Assembly (NCBI RefSeq): GCF_022601685.1
Contig: NZ_JAKUML010000007.1
Coordinates: forward strand, 82,363 to 146,362
DNA length: 64,000 nucleotides
From: Acinetobacter sedimenti
GTDB taxonomy: Bacteria > Pseudomonadota > Gammaproteobacteria > Pseudomonadales > Moraxellaceae
Reading direction: 5' to 3'
Of the stretch, positions 57,354 through 64,000 are shown in pieces; position 1 is the stretch's first letter; every line of letters begins with the position of its first letter. The translations under genes and the position numbers were made by a program. The notes beneath the pieces are model-generated. The model was not told where the DNA came from, did not search any database, and saw only the letters and a program-made list of their open reading frames with translations.

Positions 57354-58304
57354 CTAAGGAGTCAATGATTTAATTTGTTGAGTAAAAATATGCACTAATT
57401 TTGGAATGTAATATAGCGGTAAATCGTGTCCCATACCATCTATTAGTTCAAATTTTGCATTCTTGATCGCTTTTGCCACAGCTTTGCCGTGTGCGGGCGG
57501 GAGCAAACGATCTCGACTGCCATGCACCACTATCGTAGGCTGTTCGATTTGTTTGTCAAGTTCTAATAACGAACCTGTACAAAGGATTGCCAAGAATTGT
57601 TGTAATACACCAGCAGGGTAAAAACTACGATTGTAAAGCTTACGTGCATGTTCTGCAGATAGAATAGGATCAACTAAACCCGGTGAGCCAATGGTATTAA
57701 ATAATCGAATAGAATGCTCAACGATACCGTTTTCATCGTGAGATTTTGGTTTACCAATTAAACTCATCAACTGCTTTGGAAATGGCGGTGGTAAAAAACG
57801 CTGATTGTTACTGGTGAAAAGCAAGCCAAGAGTTTTTACTTTTTCAGGATATTGTGCCGCCACGATTTGCGCAATCATGCCACCCATTGATGCGCCAATG
57901 AGATTTACTTCTTTTAATCGTAGCGCATCAATCAGCAAGCTGACATCTTCAGCCATGTCGTACAAGGTATATGGTGCACCTTCATTTGGTAAACCCAAGC
58001 CAAAACGACCCATCAGTTTCAATGTATTTAGCCGTTCGCCTTTACGTTTGGTTTTGCTCGATAGACCGATATCGCGATTGTCAAAGCGCACCACTTGATA
58101 GCCTGCATCAATCAGCAATCGACAAAATGCATCAGGCCATACCAACATCTGCGCACCTAAACCCATAATTAACATAATGGTTGGATGTGCAGGATTACCA
58201 CCAATTTCAACATGTAGTCGTTGCTTATTTGGTAGCAAAACTTCAGTTTCTTGCATGAACTCACTATATGGTGATTGGTTCATTTGCAAAGCGGTCGCTG
58301 TCAT
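57354..58304 (-). CDS. estB: Esterase EstB
   Basis: This alpha/beta hydrolase is known as EstB in Acinetobacter, between rubB and oxyR. The nucleophile Ser139 is in LIGASMGGMIAQ, the acid lies in VVHGSRDRLLPP and the histidine in GMGHDLP. From the ATG at 58304 (CGAGGA in front) it has 316 residues; the frame runs on to a TTG at 58334. It has no signal peptide. A terminator-like hairpin separates it from rubB, so it may also use its own promoter. The natural ester is not known. Confidence 0.9.
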   Translation of the reverse strand: MTATALQMNQSPYSEFMQETEVLLPNKQRLHVEIGGNPAHPTIMLIMGLGAQMLVWPDAFCRLLIDAGYQVVRFDNRDIGLSSKTKRKGERLNTLKLMGRFGLGLPNEGAPYTLYDMAEDVSLLIDALRLKEVNLIGASMGGMIAQIVAAQYPEKVKTLGLLFTSNNQRFLPPPFPKQLMSLIGKPKSHDENGIVEHSIRLFNTIGSPGLVDPILSAEHARKLYNRSFYPAGVLQQFLAILCTGSLLELDKQIEQPTIVVHGSRDRLLPPAHGKAVAKAIKNAKFELIDGMGHDLPLYYIPKLVHIFTQQIKSLTP

Positions 58305-58393
58305 GGCAATGTCCTCGATACATCTCATTTGCAACGCATTGTGACCCTTAGATTTGAGTCAATATAATTCGTTACATATAACTTGTGGAATGT

Positions 58394-58427
58394 AAAAAAG
58401 GTAAGTCTATCGTTGTAAACTTACCTT
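58394..58427 (-). terminator. Terminator-like hairpin between rubB and estB
   Basis: On the minus strand AAGGTAAGT (58427-58419) pairs with ACTTACCTT (58407-58399), followed by T residues (58398-58394). Confidence 0.7.
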
Positions 58428-58465
58428 AACATTTGTATGCAACAATCTGTCTTAATGAAAATGTA

Positions 58466-59668
58466 TTAACTAGACTGTGCAGGGATCAAATCAGGGACTA
58501 ACTTTGCAAGACTTAGGCGTTGTTTGCCTGCGGTTGCACCTAGCAACACAAAGCCACGTAAAGTACCTTCTTGATCAATTGCTTTGGCAAGCATGCCATC
58601 GTCAAATTCCTCCGTTTCCCAGTTGACCTCAACATCAGTAGGCGCAGGTAAAACAGTCAATGGTGCTGCAGGTGTTTTCACCGCAACAGGCATTGCAGGG
58701 TAGTGAACGTGGGTGCTTTCACCATTCAGCGTTTTTGCCAAAGCTCGAGCTTGTTGCATGATCGGCATTACATAAGGAAGCAATGTTCCTTGAACCTCTG
58801 CGCAATCACCAACAGCATAAATATCGGGCTGATTGGTTTCCATAAGCGAATTGGCAATTATACCACGGCTTGTATGAATTTTGGACGATTTTGCTAAATT
58901 TATATTCGGCTGTAACCCAATCGCAGACAAGACCACATCCACGACGAAACGCTGTCCGTTGGATAAGGTCACTTCATAATCAATATCAGCACCTTGTTGC
59001 TTGATTTTAACGACTTTATCAACAGTTGTTCCAAGTGCAAACTGAATGCCTGCTTGTTCAAGGTTTTCTTGGAACGCAATTGCGGTATGTTCTGGAAGTA
59101 ATCGTCCGAGAGGTCGAGGTGCCAAATCAACCACTGTGACATCGTGATTGGTATTTTTTAAATCATTGGCGAACTCGCAACCAATCAAACCTGCACCAAG
59201 AATCAGTACGCGCTTTTCCTGACGGCGATCTAGATGGTCACGGAAGGCTTTGTAATCATTGAGGTTGTTTACCACAAAAATATCATCCGCACCGTCACCA
59301 GAGATGGCTAGGCGAATTGGATTTGCACCCACGGCAAGCACTAATTTTTCATAGTCTAAAGTGCTCAATTGGCCGTTAGTTTCAAGCTCGATTTGATGTT
59401 TTTCTGCATCAATGGCTTTGACCCAAGTTTCAGTGAGAATGGTCATATCAAGTTGGTTGCGCATTTTTTCTGCATCACCAAGCGCAATTTGTTCGGGTGC
59501 TTTATTCCCCACTAAGGCATTCGACAAAGTTGGTTTGGCATAGTTGCTTGCATCATCCGTCGTGATCATGATCAGTGACTGTTCTTTATTCAGTTTGCGA
59601 AACTCACGTGCAAGGGTGTACCCAGCCATACCTGAGCCGACAATGATGATAGGGCGCATTGTTGCCAT
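58466..59668 (-). CDS. rubB: Rubredoxin reductase RubB
   Basis: RubB passes electrons from NADH through FAD to rubredoxin RubA for alkane hydroxylation. The FAD motif GSGMAGYTLAREFRKL and the NAD motif VLILGAGLIGCEFANDL are present, then IYAVGDCAEVQGTLLPYV. The 400-residue length is normal. It starts MATMRPIIIVGSG with GGAG upstream. It comes 92 bases after rubA with a hairpin between. Confidence 0.95.
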   Translation of the reverse strand: MATMRPIIIVGSGMAGYTLAREFRKLNKEQSLIMITTDDASNYAKPTLSNALVGNKAPEQIALGDAEKMRNQLDMTILTETWVKAIDAEKHQIELETNGQLSTLDYEKLVLAVGANPIRLAISGDGADDIFVVNNLNDYKAFRDHLDRRQEKRVLILGAGLIGCEFANDLKNTNHDVTVVDLAPRPLGRLLPEHTAIAFQENLEQAGIQFALGTTVDKVVKIKQQGADIDYEVTLSNGQRFVVDVVLSAIGLQPNINLAKSSKIHTSRGIIANSLMETNQPDIYAVGDCAEVQGTLLPYVMPIMQQARALAKTLNGESTHVHYPAMPVAVKTPAAPLTVLPAPTDVEVNWETEEFDDGMLAKAIDQEGTLRGFVLLGATAGKQRLSLAKLVPDLIPAQSS

Positions 59669-59720
59669 ATGTTGTTATCTCCGTGTATTTTTAAATATTT
59701 CTTCAAATATCTTGTACAAA

Positions 59721-59747
59721 CAAAAAAGACCATGCAATGCATGGTCT
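59721..59747 (-). terminator. Terminator-like hairpin between rubA and rubB
   Basis: On the minus strand AGACCATGC (59747-59739), loop ATT, GCATGGTCT (59735-59727), T run (59727-59722). Confidence 0.75.
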
Positions 59748-59760
59748 AGTCGAGTAAGAC

Positions 59761-59925
59761 TTATACTTCGATCATTTCAAAATCTGCTTTTGAAACGCCA
59801 CAGTCAGGGCAAGTCCAATCATCTGGGATATCTTCCCACTTTGTACCAGCTGCAATACCGTCTTCTGGCCAGCCTTGTGATTCGTCATAAATCCAACCAC
59901 AAACGATACATTGATACTTTTTCAT
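59761..59925 (-). CDS. rubA: Rubredoxin RubA
   Basis: This 54-residue iron protein hands electrons from RubB to the alkane hydroxylase. The two Cys-x2-Cys loops are visible: CIVCGW near residue 6 and CPDCGV near residue 39, and the middle [15 protein letters not shown] is typical. It is short and easy to miss, but every residue fits. It heads the rubA-rubB-estB-oxyR row. The start has GGAGATTTAA upstream. Confidence 0.95.
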   Translation of the reverse strand: MKKYQCIVCGWIYDESQGWPEDGIAAGTKWEDIPDDWTCPDCGVSKADFEMIEV

Positions 59926-60311
59926 TTAAATCTCCGTGCACTGACTCGGTGGAACATTCTGCCTATCATATTGAGCAAATCTCACGACTTTACTCAAGCT
60001 TCCTTGAGCAACTATCTTAAATTGTGCTGAATAGAAAATAAAGTCAGAATATGCGTAATCGAAACTGGGTGCGGTTAAATCATGCAAATTTGGGCTACTT
60101 TAAACGATGTATTGTGCTTTTAACTTATCATTTTAAGACAAAGGTGAATGATTTAAAGACATAAATGGCTATTGATCGGATTGTTTGTTTAAAATTCAAC
60201 TGACTCAATAAATATGATCATTGCGATGAAATAGGAGAAGCTAAGCTTCAGATTTCCACTTGAGTGTATGGAATGCTTAAATAGGTAATTTTGAAAGCTT
60301 TTAGAAAAAAA
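59926..60311. other. Gap between rubA and the yqeY-type gene
   Basis: No gene is seen. It holds the rubA promoter region and a small inverted repeat, CTCAAG (59993-59998) with CTTGAG (60003-60008), upstream of rubA. No convincing -35/-10 pair stood out. Confidence 0.5.
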
Positions 60312-60758
60312 CTACGAAAGTTTTGCTTTAATTTTGCTAGATACTTGGGCTGGATCGGCACGTCCGGCTATGATCGGACGTAGAGAATTCATCACCTTAC
60401 CCATATCTTTCATGCTAGTAGCACCTTGCGCTTCTATTGTTTGCGCAATGAGAGAATCAAGCTCGTCCTCTGACATAGCTTCAGGTAGAAATTGAGATAT
60501 TACCTCAAGTTCGGCTTGTTCTTTACTAGCTAAATCTTCTCGACCAGCACCTTGAAAGGCCTTAATCGATTCTTTACGTTGTTTGACTTGTTTTTCAACA
60601 ACGTTCAACACTTGAGCATCATCGAGTTCGATGCGCTCGTCGATTTCAATTTGTTTGATCGCTGCTTGTAATCCACGAACCACTGTCACAGTCGCCATGT
60701 CTTTCGCTTTCATAGCAGTTTTGAGTGTGTCAGTAATTTGCGTTTTTAAAGTGGTCAT
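60312..60758 (-). CDS. yqeY: GatB/YqeY-domain protein
   Basis: This is a 148-residue protein of the YqeY family, related to the tail domain of GatB, which touches tRNA. TVVRGLQAAIKQIEIDER, EKQVKQRKESIKAFQGAGREDLASKEQAELEVISQFLPE and PIIAGRADPAQVSSKIKAKL are typical. The role is not established, though it is often next to rpsU and dnaG, as here. The ATG at 60758 is taken over the TTG at 60770. Confidence 0.92.
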   Translation of the reverse strand: MTTLKTQITDTLKTAMKAKDMATVTVVRGLQAAIKQIEIDERIELDDAQVLNVVEKQVKQRKESIKAFQGAGREDLASKEQAELEVISQFLPEAMSEDELDSLIAQTIEAQGATSMKDMGKVMNSLRPIIAGRADPAQVSSKIKAKLS

Positions 60759-60834
60759 AGCATCAATCAATTATCAATTTAAAATCTAAATACTCAATCA
60801 TTGAGTATAGTCACTACAAGTTTATAAAAACGAA

Positions 60835-61050
60835 TTAGTACAAACGAGTTGTGCGGATTGATTCACGAGCAACTTTTTTTGCATAACGCTTAACAGCAGC
60901 AGCTTTTTTGCGTTTACGTTCTTGAGTTGGTTTCTCGTAAAATTCACGCTTACGTACGTCAGCTAAAACACCTGCCTTTTCGCAAGAGCGTTTGAAGCGA
61001 CGGATAGCAACGTCAACTGGTTCACCTTCTTTCAATTTAACTTGTGGCAT
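60835..61050 (-). CDS. rpsU: 30S ribosomal protein S21
   Basis: S21 helps mRNA base-pair with 16S rRNA at initiation. The 71-residue basic product begins [29 protein letters not shown], and ends with a lysine-rich tail. The length equals that of E. coli. The ATG at 61050 has GAGGA six to eight bases before it; the 17 residues upstream (starting MYIGY) are not conserved. It is divergent from tsaD, as in the macromolecular-synthesis region of many bacteria. Confidence 0.97.
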   Translation of the reverse strand: MPQVKLKEGEPVDVAIRRFKRSCEKAGVLADVRKREFYEKPTQERKRKKAAAVKRYAKKVARESIRTTRLY

Positions 61051-61082
61051 ATAGAATCCTCTATTAAGACTATGGATAATGT

Positions 61083-61103
61083 GTATGTACCCGATGTACA
61101 TAC
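61083..61103 (-). promoter_or_regulatory. Perfect hairpin in the rpsU leader
   Basis: GTATGTAC and GTACATAC (61083-61090 and 61096-61103) pair across an ATCGG/CCGAT loop, 30 bases before the start codon in the rpsU transcript. It could affect stability or translation. Confidence 0.5.
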
Positions 61104-61119
61104 GGTGAATGAGTGCGAC

Positions 61120-61148
61120 ATTTTACGCCTTTACTTACATCAGTACAA
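61120..61148 (-). promoter_or_regulatory. Promoter of rpsU
   Basis: On the minus strand TTGTAC (61148-61143) and TAAAAT (61125-61120) are 17 bases apart. Confidence 0.6.
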
Positions 61149-61428
61149 GTCTATAATGTGCTCCGATGGCTTTTTAACTAAGTTTTTCAGTGAATAAGCG
61201 AAAAATTTGGATAAATTGAGAAAAAGTTTTAATGATGTCGTCTTGATTGATGTCGGATGAATGTTAAAACAGTTTTTCATGGATATGCTTTTGAAATTTA
61301 TTTAGTTATGAATACTCAATTCTGTTAAAAAGTACTTGGTTCGGTAAGTATTGAGTTGTGGCAGATTGGTCAAGTAAGTTTGGTTTAGTAAAAATTGCTT
61401 TAGTAAAAATAGTTAGGTCGTGGTGAAA
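61149..61428. other. Divergent rpsU/tsaD promoter region
   Basis: This AT-rich region holds no gene. Near its right end a 15-base unit (TTTAGTAAAAATTGC, TTTAGTAAAAATAGT) occurs twice in tandem (61384-61413). Confidence 0.5.
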
Positions 61429-62442
61429 ATGATTGTACTTGGTTTGGAAACGTCTTGTGATGAAACTGGTCTAGCGATCTATGACAGTGAGCAAGGGCTT
61501 CGTGGGCAAGTATTGTATAGTCAAATTCAACTCCATGCAGAATATGGCGGTGTCGTCCCTGAGCTTGCCTCTCGTGATCATGTACGCAAGCTCATTCCAC
61601 TACTAGATCAATTGCTGAGTCAATGTGATTTATCCAAACAAGAGTTAGATGCAATCGCCTATACACGTGGTCCGGGTCTGATGGGGGCGTTAATGACGGG
61701 TGCATTGTTTGGGCGAAGTTTGGCTTTTGCTTTAAATAAGCCTGCGATCGGTGTACATCATATGGAAGGGCATTTGCTTGCACCGTTATTGTCAGCACAG
61801 CCACCACAGTTTCCTTTTGTGGCGCTTTTGGTATCAGGTGGTCATACACAACTGATGGCTGCACATACGCTTGGTGAATATGAACTACTTGGTGAATCCA
61901 TTGATGATGCAGCGGGTGAGGCTTTTGATAAAGTGGCAAAAATGCTCAATTTACCGTATCCCGGAGGTCCACAAATTGCCAAACTCGCATTAGAAGGCAA
62001 TCCTGACGCTTTCGCATTTCCTCGTCCGTTGATGCAACAGGCTTTGAATTTTTCATTTAGTGGTTTAAAAACAGCCGTATCGAGCCAGATCAAAGCAGTA
62101 GACGGGCAAGGGCGTGAAGCAGATATTGCAGCGTCATTCCAAGAAGCTGTGGTCGATACTTTAGTTAAAAAATCTATTAAAGCACTTAAGCATACAGGCT
62201 TAAAACAATTGGTGATTGCAGGCGGTGTCAGTGCCAATCTGCGCTTACGTGAAAAGTTGGAAAATTCTCTCAGTGGTATGGGTGCAAAAGTCTACTATGC
62301 TGAGCCTGCCCTGTGTACTGATAATGGTGCGATGATTGCTTTTGCAGGCTATCAACGCTTAAAAGCAGGGCAACAAGACGATTTGGCAGTCACGACCACA
62401 CCGAGATGGCCGATGACTGAACTGACCGCTTTGTATGGATAA
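61429..62442 (+). CDS. tsaD: tRNA N6-threonylcarbamoyladenosine transferase TsaD
   Basis: TsaD puts the threonylcarbamoyl group on adenosine 37 of ANN-decoding tRNAs. The metal-binding HHMEGHL has His111 and His115, as in E. coli, after [43 protein letters not shown] and [10 protein letters not shown] follow. The ATG at 61429 is preferred over the GTG at 61420. The length of 337 is normal. TsaB, C and E are not in the window. Confidence 0.97.
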   Translation: MIVLGLETSCDETGLAIYDSEQGLRGQVLYSQIQLHAEYGGVVPELASRDHVRKLIPLLDQLLSQCDLSKQELDAIAYTRGPGLMGALMTGALFGRSLAFALNKPAIGVHHMEGHLLAPLLSAQPPQFPFVALLVSGGHTQLMAAHTLGEYELLGESIDDAAGEAFDKVAKMLNLPYPGGPQIAKLALEGNPDAFAFPRPLMQQALNFSFSGLKTAVSSQIKAVDGQGREADIAASFQEAVVDTLVKKSIKALKHTGLKQLVIAGGVSANLRLREKLENSLSGMGAKVYYAEPALCTDNGAMIAFAGYQRLKAGQQDDLAVTTTPRWPMTELTALYG

Positions 62443-62465
62443 CAGTTATCTTTTATCTGAGTGAA

Positions 62466-62786
62466 TTAGGCGGATGCCAAAAACTTCATCAATAACATCC
62501 CTGAAACAATTAGAATTGCGGCAAGCATTCTTAATAATGAGGCAGGTTCACCAAGAGCAAAAATGCCCACAAGGAAAGCACCGATTGCACCGATACCTGT
62601 CCAAATCACATAAGCGGTACCGAGCGTTATGCTCTTCATTGCTTGTGCCAATAGCGCAAAACTTGCTAAAGCCAATAGAATTGTAAGTACAGAGGAAACT
62701 AAAATAGTAAAATCTTTGGACAGCTTCATCGCATAAGCCCAAACGATTTCTAAGATTCCTGCAAGGATAAGTAAACCCCAAGCCAT
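62466..62786 (-). CDS. SMR-family efflux protein (SugE/Gdx-like guanidinium exporter)
   Basis: This is a four-helix, 106-residue small multidrug resistance protein. The opening MAWGLLILAGILEIVWAYAMKLS with Glu13, and TLGTAYVIWTGIGAIGAFLVGIFALGE, are close to the SugE (Gdx) type rather than EmrE. Members of that branch export guanidinium. The ATG at 62786 has AAGG eight bases upstream; longer starts add up to 13 residues. An unusual inverted repeat lies in its leader. Confidence 0.9.
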   Translation of the reverse strand: MAWGLLILAGILEIVWAYAMKLSKDFTILVSSVLTILLALASFALLAQAMKSITLGTAYVIWTGIGAIGAFLVGIFALGEPASLLRMLAAILIVSGMLLMKFLASA

Positions 62787-62836
62787 GATCATCGCCTTAA
62801 AACTGTTTTTGTCCTGAAACACCAAAAAACTATAAA

Positions 62837-62880
62837 CTCAGCATAAGGATTAAATATAAATATCAGGACCTTATGCTGAG
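62837..62880. repeat. 12-bp perfect inverted repeat in the SMR gene leader
   Basis: CTCAGCATAAGG (62837-62848) and CCTTATGCTGAG (62869-62880) with a 20-base AT-rich loop, 50-95 bases before the start. It is not a typical terminator in the gene's direction (only TTTATAG follows) and not a known guanidine riboswitch. It could be an operator or a leader structure. Confidence 0.75.
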
Positions 62881-62940
62881 CATAATAATACATATTATGA
62901 ATTATTTATGAAGAGATTGGCTTCAAGGTAAAATGATTAA

Positions 62941-63492
62941 TTATTCTCTATTTTCCACATCTTCATGCTGATGCGTATCCGCTTCAACAGCACGTAGCTC
63001 TGACATAAAGCCTTTCATCTCATCGGTAAGCTCAGGCATCACTTTCATCATCGCTTCTTGTCCAGCGGTCATACTTTGTTGCATGACAACAGGCATTTTC
63101 TCAATGGTTTTTTGCCCAACTGGTGACTTATAAAATGCAATTAATCCATTGATATCTTCTTGTGTAAAGTTATCTTGATAAATCTTAAGTATTGCAGGTT
63201 CGATATCTGACCATTTCATACCTTTTGCCATGATGTCAGCGACTTTTTTAGAATATTTATGCACGATTTCAACTTGAGCGTCTGACAGTACTTCACCTTG
63301 TTGCTTCTGTACCTGTTGAATGGATTGTGAAATGATGTTTTGCATATGTGCATTCATATGATCCATCATCTGCTCAGAATTGGTCATTTTCAATAATTCC
63401 TTGACCGAGGCATCTGACGCAGGCATTGCCATTGCCGTCATTGGGCTAAATAAAGCGACAGAAAGTGCTGTTGTGATCAATAGTTTCTTCAT
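62941..63492 (-). CDS. DUF2059 family secreted protein
   Basis: This protein of 183 residues has a signal peptide (MKKLLITTALSVALFSPMTAMA), then a helical DUF2059 domain: VKELLKMTNSEQMMDHMNAHMQNII, IYQDNFTQEDINGLIAFYKSPVGQKTIEKMPVVMQQSM. Function unknown. It ends with a His/Glu-rich tail (HQHEDVENRE). The start at 63492 gives a normal signal peptide; the longer frame to 63525 is less likely. Confidence 0.87.
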   Translation of the reverse strand: MKKLLITTALSVALFSPMTAMAMPASDASVKELLKMTNSEQMMDHMNAHMQNIISQSIQQVQKQQGEVLSDAQVEIVHKYSKKVADIMAKGMKWSDIEPAILKIYQDNFTQEDINGLIAFYKSPVGQKTIEKMPVVMQQSMTAGQEAMMKVMPELTDEMKGFMSELRAVEADTHQHEDVENRE

Positions 63493-63698
63493 AGCAATTG
63501 CTCTAGTTTTTAACATTAAAATCATAAATAAAGTGAAACGAAATATAGCCGATAAATAGCGAATCTAAAGTAGCAATACTTTTACTCATTTTGAGTGATA
63601 TAAAGGTTTGAAAACGATAAGACCATGACGACTGAATGGCTTTTAGTCAATTCGGTGCACTATATTTACTTTCTCCTTTTTTTCTACACAATTACAAA

Positions 63699-63877
63699 GG
63701 GTCTAGATAACTTTACCACAAATCAAAAGGTGCTAAAGTTACGCTATGACTGTGTTAAACAAGTATTGTAAGCATTCACATATTTCTGAGGCTAAGTTTA
63801 GACAAATAATCAAACTATTTTGTCATGATTTACCTGCCTCTAAAGTGACGCAAATGACAGATGTCAGTCGGGTTACC
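63699..63877 (+). mobile_element. Left end of an IS1595-family insertion sequence, truncated
   Basis: An inverted-repeat-like end, GGGTCTAGATAACTTTACCA, begins near 63699 and the transposase starts at 63746. The preceding 8 bases ATTACAAA are a possible target duplication whose partner is outside the window. It is cut by the IS3-family element at 63878. Confidence 0.65.
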
Positions 63878-63880
63878 TGA
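63746..63880 (+). pseudogene. N-terminal fragment of an IS1595-family transposase
   Basis: Forty-four residues, MTVLNKYCKHSHISEAKFRQ and onwards to MTDVSRVT, resemble the zinc-ribbon/HTH start of IS1595-type transposases. Translation stops at TGA (63878-63880), the first bases of the inserted IS3-family end. Without the insertion the HTH would continue. Confidence 0.7.
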
Positions 63881-64000
63881 ATAGCCACCAAAATTCTAGA
63901 CACATATAACCATCTTTTGATGAGCCTTTTCATAATCTAATGGAGAACGTTGACCATTGGAACCATGTCTACGTTTTGAATTGTAGAACATCTCAATATA
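63878..64000 (-). mobile_element. IS3-family insertion sequence, one end only
   Basis: The end TGAATAGCCACCAAAATTC begins at 63878 and the element continues past the right edge. It contains the 3' part of its transposase gene on the minus strand. Confidence 0.7.
63896..64000 (-). CDS. C-terminal end of an IS3-family transposase (OrfB)
   Basis: Thirty-four residues, YIEMFYNSKRRHGSNGQRSP then LDYEKAHQKMVICV, match the end of the DDE integrase domain of IS3-family OrfB proteins (Y-N-x-x-R-x-H-x-x-x-G-x-x-S/T-P). The stop TAG is 18 bases inside the element end. The rest is outside the window. Confidence 0.88.
   Translation of the reverse strand, partial: YIEMFYNSKRRHGSNGQRSPLDYEKAHQKMVICV

Noticed and set aside
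62787..62940. Guanidine riboswitch upstream of the SMR gene
   Set aside because: The known conserved motifs (such as ACGR loops of class II) were not found; only an inverted repeat is present.

Overview
The window is ordinary chromosomal DNA of an Acinetobacter-like gammaproteobacterium (Moraxellaceae), AT-rich and densely coded. The strongest pointer is the cluster rubA-rubB-estB-oxyR (56412-59925), an arrangement known from Acinetobacter sp. ADP1 alkane metabolism. It is supported by a gspL-gspM pair standing apart from other type II secretion genes, by hupB-ppiD, cmk-rpsA-ihfB and rpsU/tsaD neighbourhoods of the usual gammaproteobacterial kind, and by many short intergenic repeats. No rRNA, tRNA, CRISPR array or prophage was seen. 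The species cannot be named from this evidence.

Layout. 1-2361: a truncated lipase-like hydrolase, a beta-carbonic anhydrase, a small SCP2 protein and a 268-bp MITE-like element. 2362-9033: a large unrecognised protein, thiG-thiS, a DUF423 membrane protein, rpoH, a TusA-like protein overlapping lpxH, and ppiB. 9219-12245: glnS facing a RES/Xre toxin-antitoxin pair. 12466-25903: small membrane and metabolic genes, htpX, a lytic transglycosylase, ttcA, cgtA (obg), proB, a frameshifted hydrolase, a probable holD (Pol III psi), a 2-hydroxyacid dehydrogenase and two divergent genes of unknown role. 25904-28387: a yybP-ykoY-type manganese riboswitch in front of a UPF0016 (MneA-like) exporter, then glyA. 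28622-36680: nitroreductase, gpsA, sixA, gspLM, a QueD-like protein, ung, an enoyl-CoA hydratase-like protein, tadA, and an SRPBCC protein. 36726-44488: cmk, rpsA, ihfB, lapA-like, pyrF, mfd. 44637-52155: a HIT protein, a class III nucleotidyl cyclase, and the complete isc Fe-S assembly cluster (iscR-S-U-A, hscB-hscA-fdx) with an IscR operator on its promoter. 52355-56307: a UbiJ-like protein, a phasin, hupB and ppiD. 56412-63492: oxyR-estB-rubB-rubA, yqeY, rpsU, tsaD, an SMR (SugE/Gdx-like) exporter and a DUF2059 protein. 63699-64000: the start of an IS1595-family element interrupted by an IS3-family element that runs off the right edge.

The genes are mainly core housekeeping functions: translation (glnS, rpsA, rpsU, tadA, ttcA, tsaD, cgtA), DNA maintenance (mfd, ung, ihfB, hupB), stress control (rpoH, htpX, oxyR) and cofactor supply (isc, thiSG). 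The accessory parts are the toxin-antitoxin pair, the intergenic repeats and the right-edge insertion sequences. The points most worth a second look are the manganese riboswitch with its Shine-Dalgarno-adjacent hairpin, terminator-like hairpins inside the isc and rub clusters, the divergent psi subunit with a long acidic insert, the unrecognised 580-residue protein, and a strong inverted repeat in the leader of the SMR gene. I found no clearly novel multi-gene system. Start codons were often moved downstream from the longest open frame when a ribosome binding site or promoter favoured it; each case is stated.
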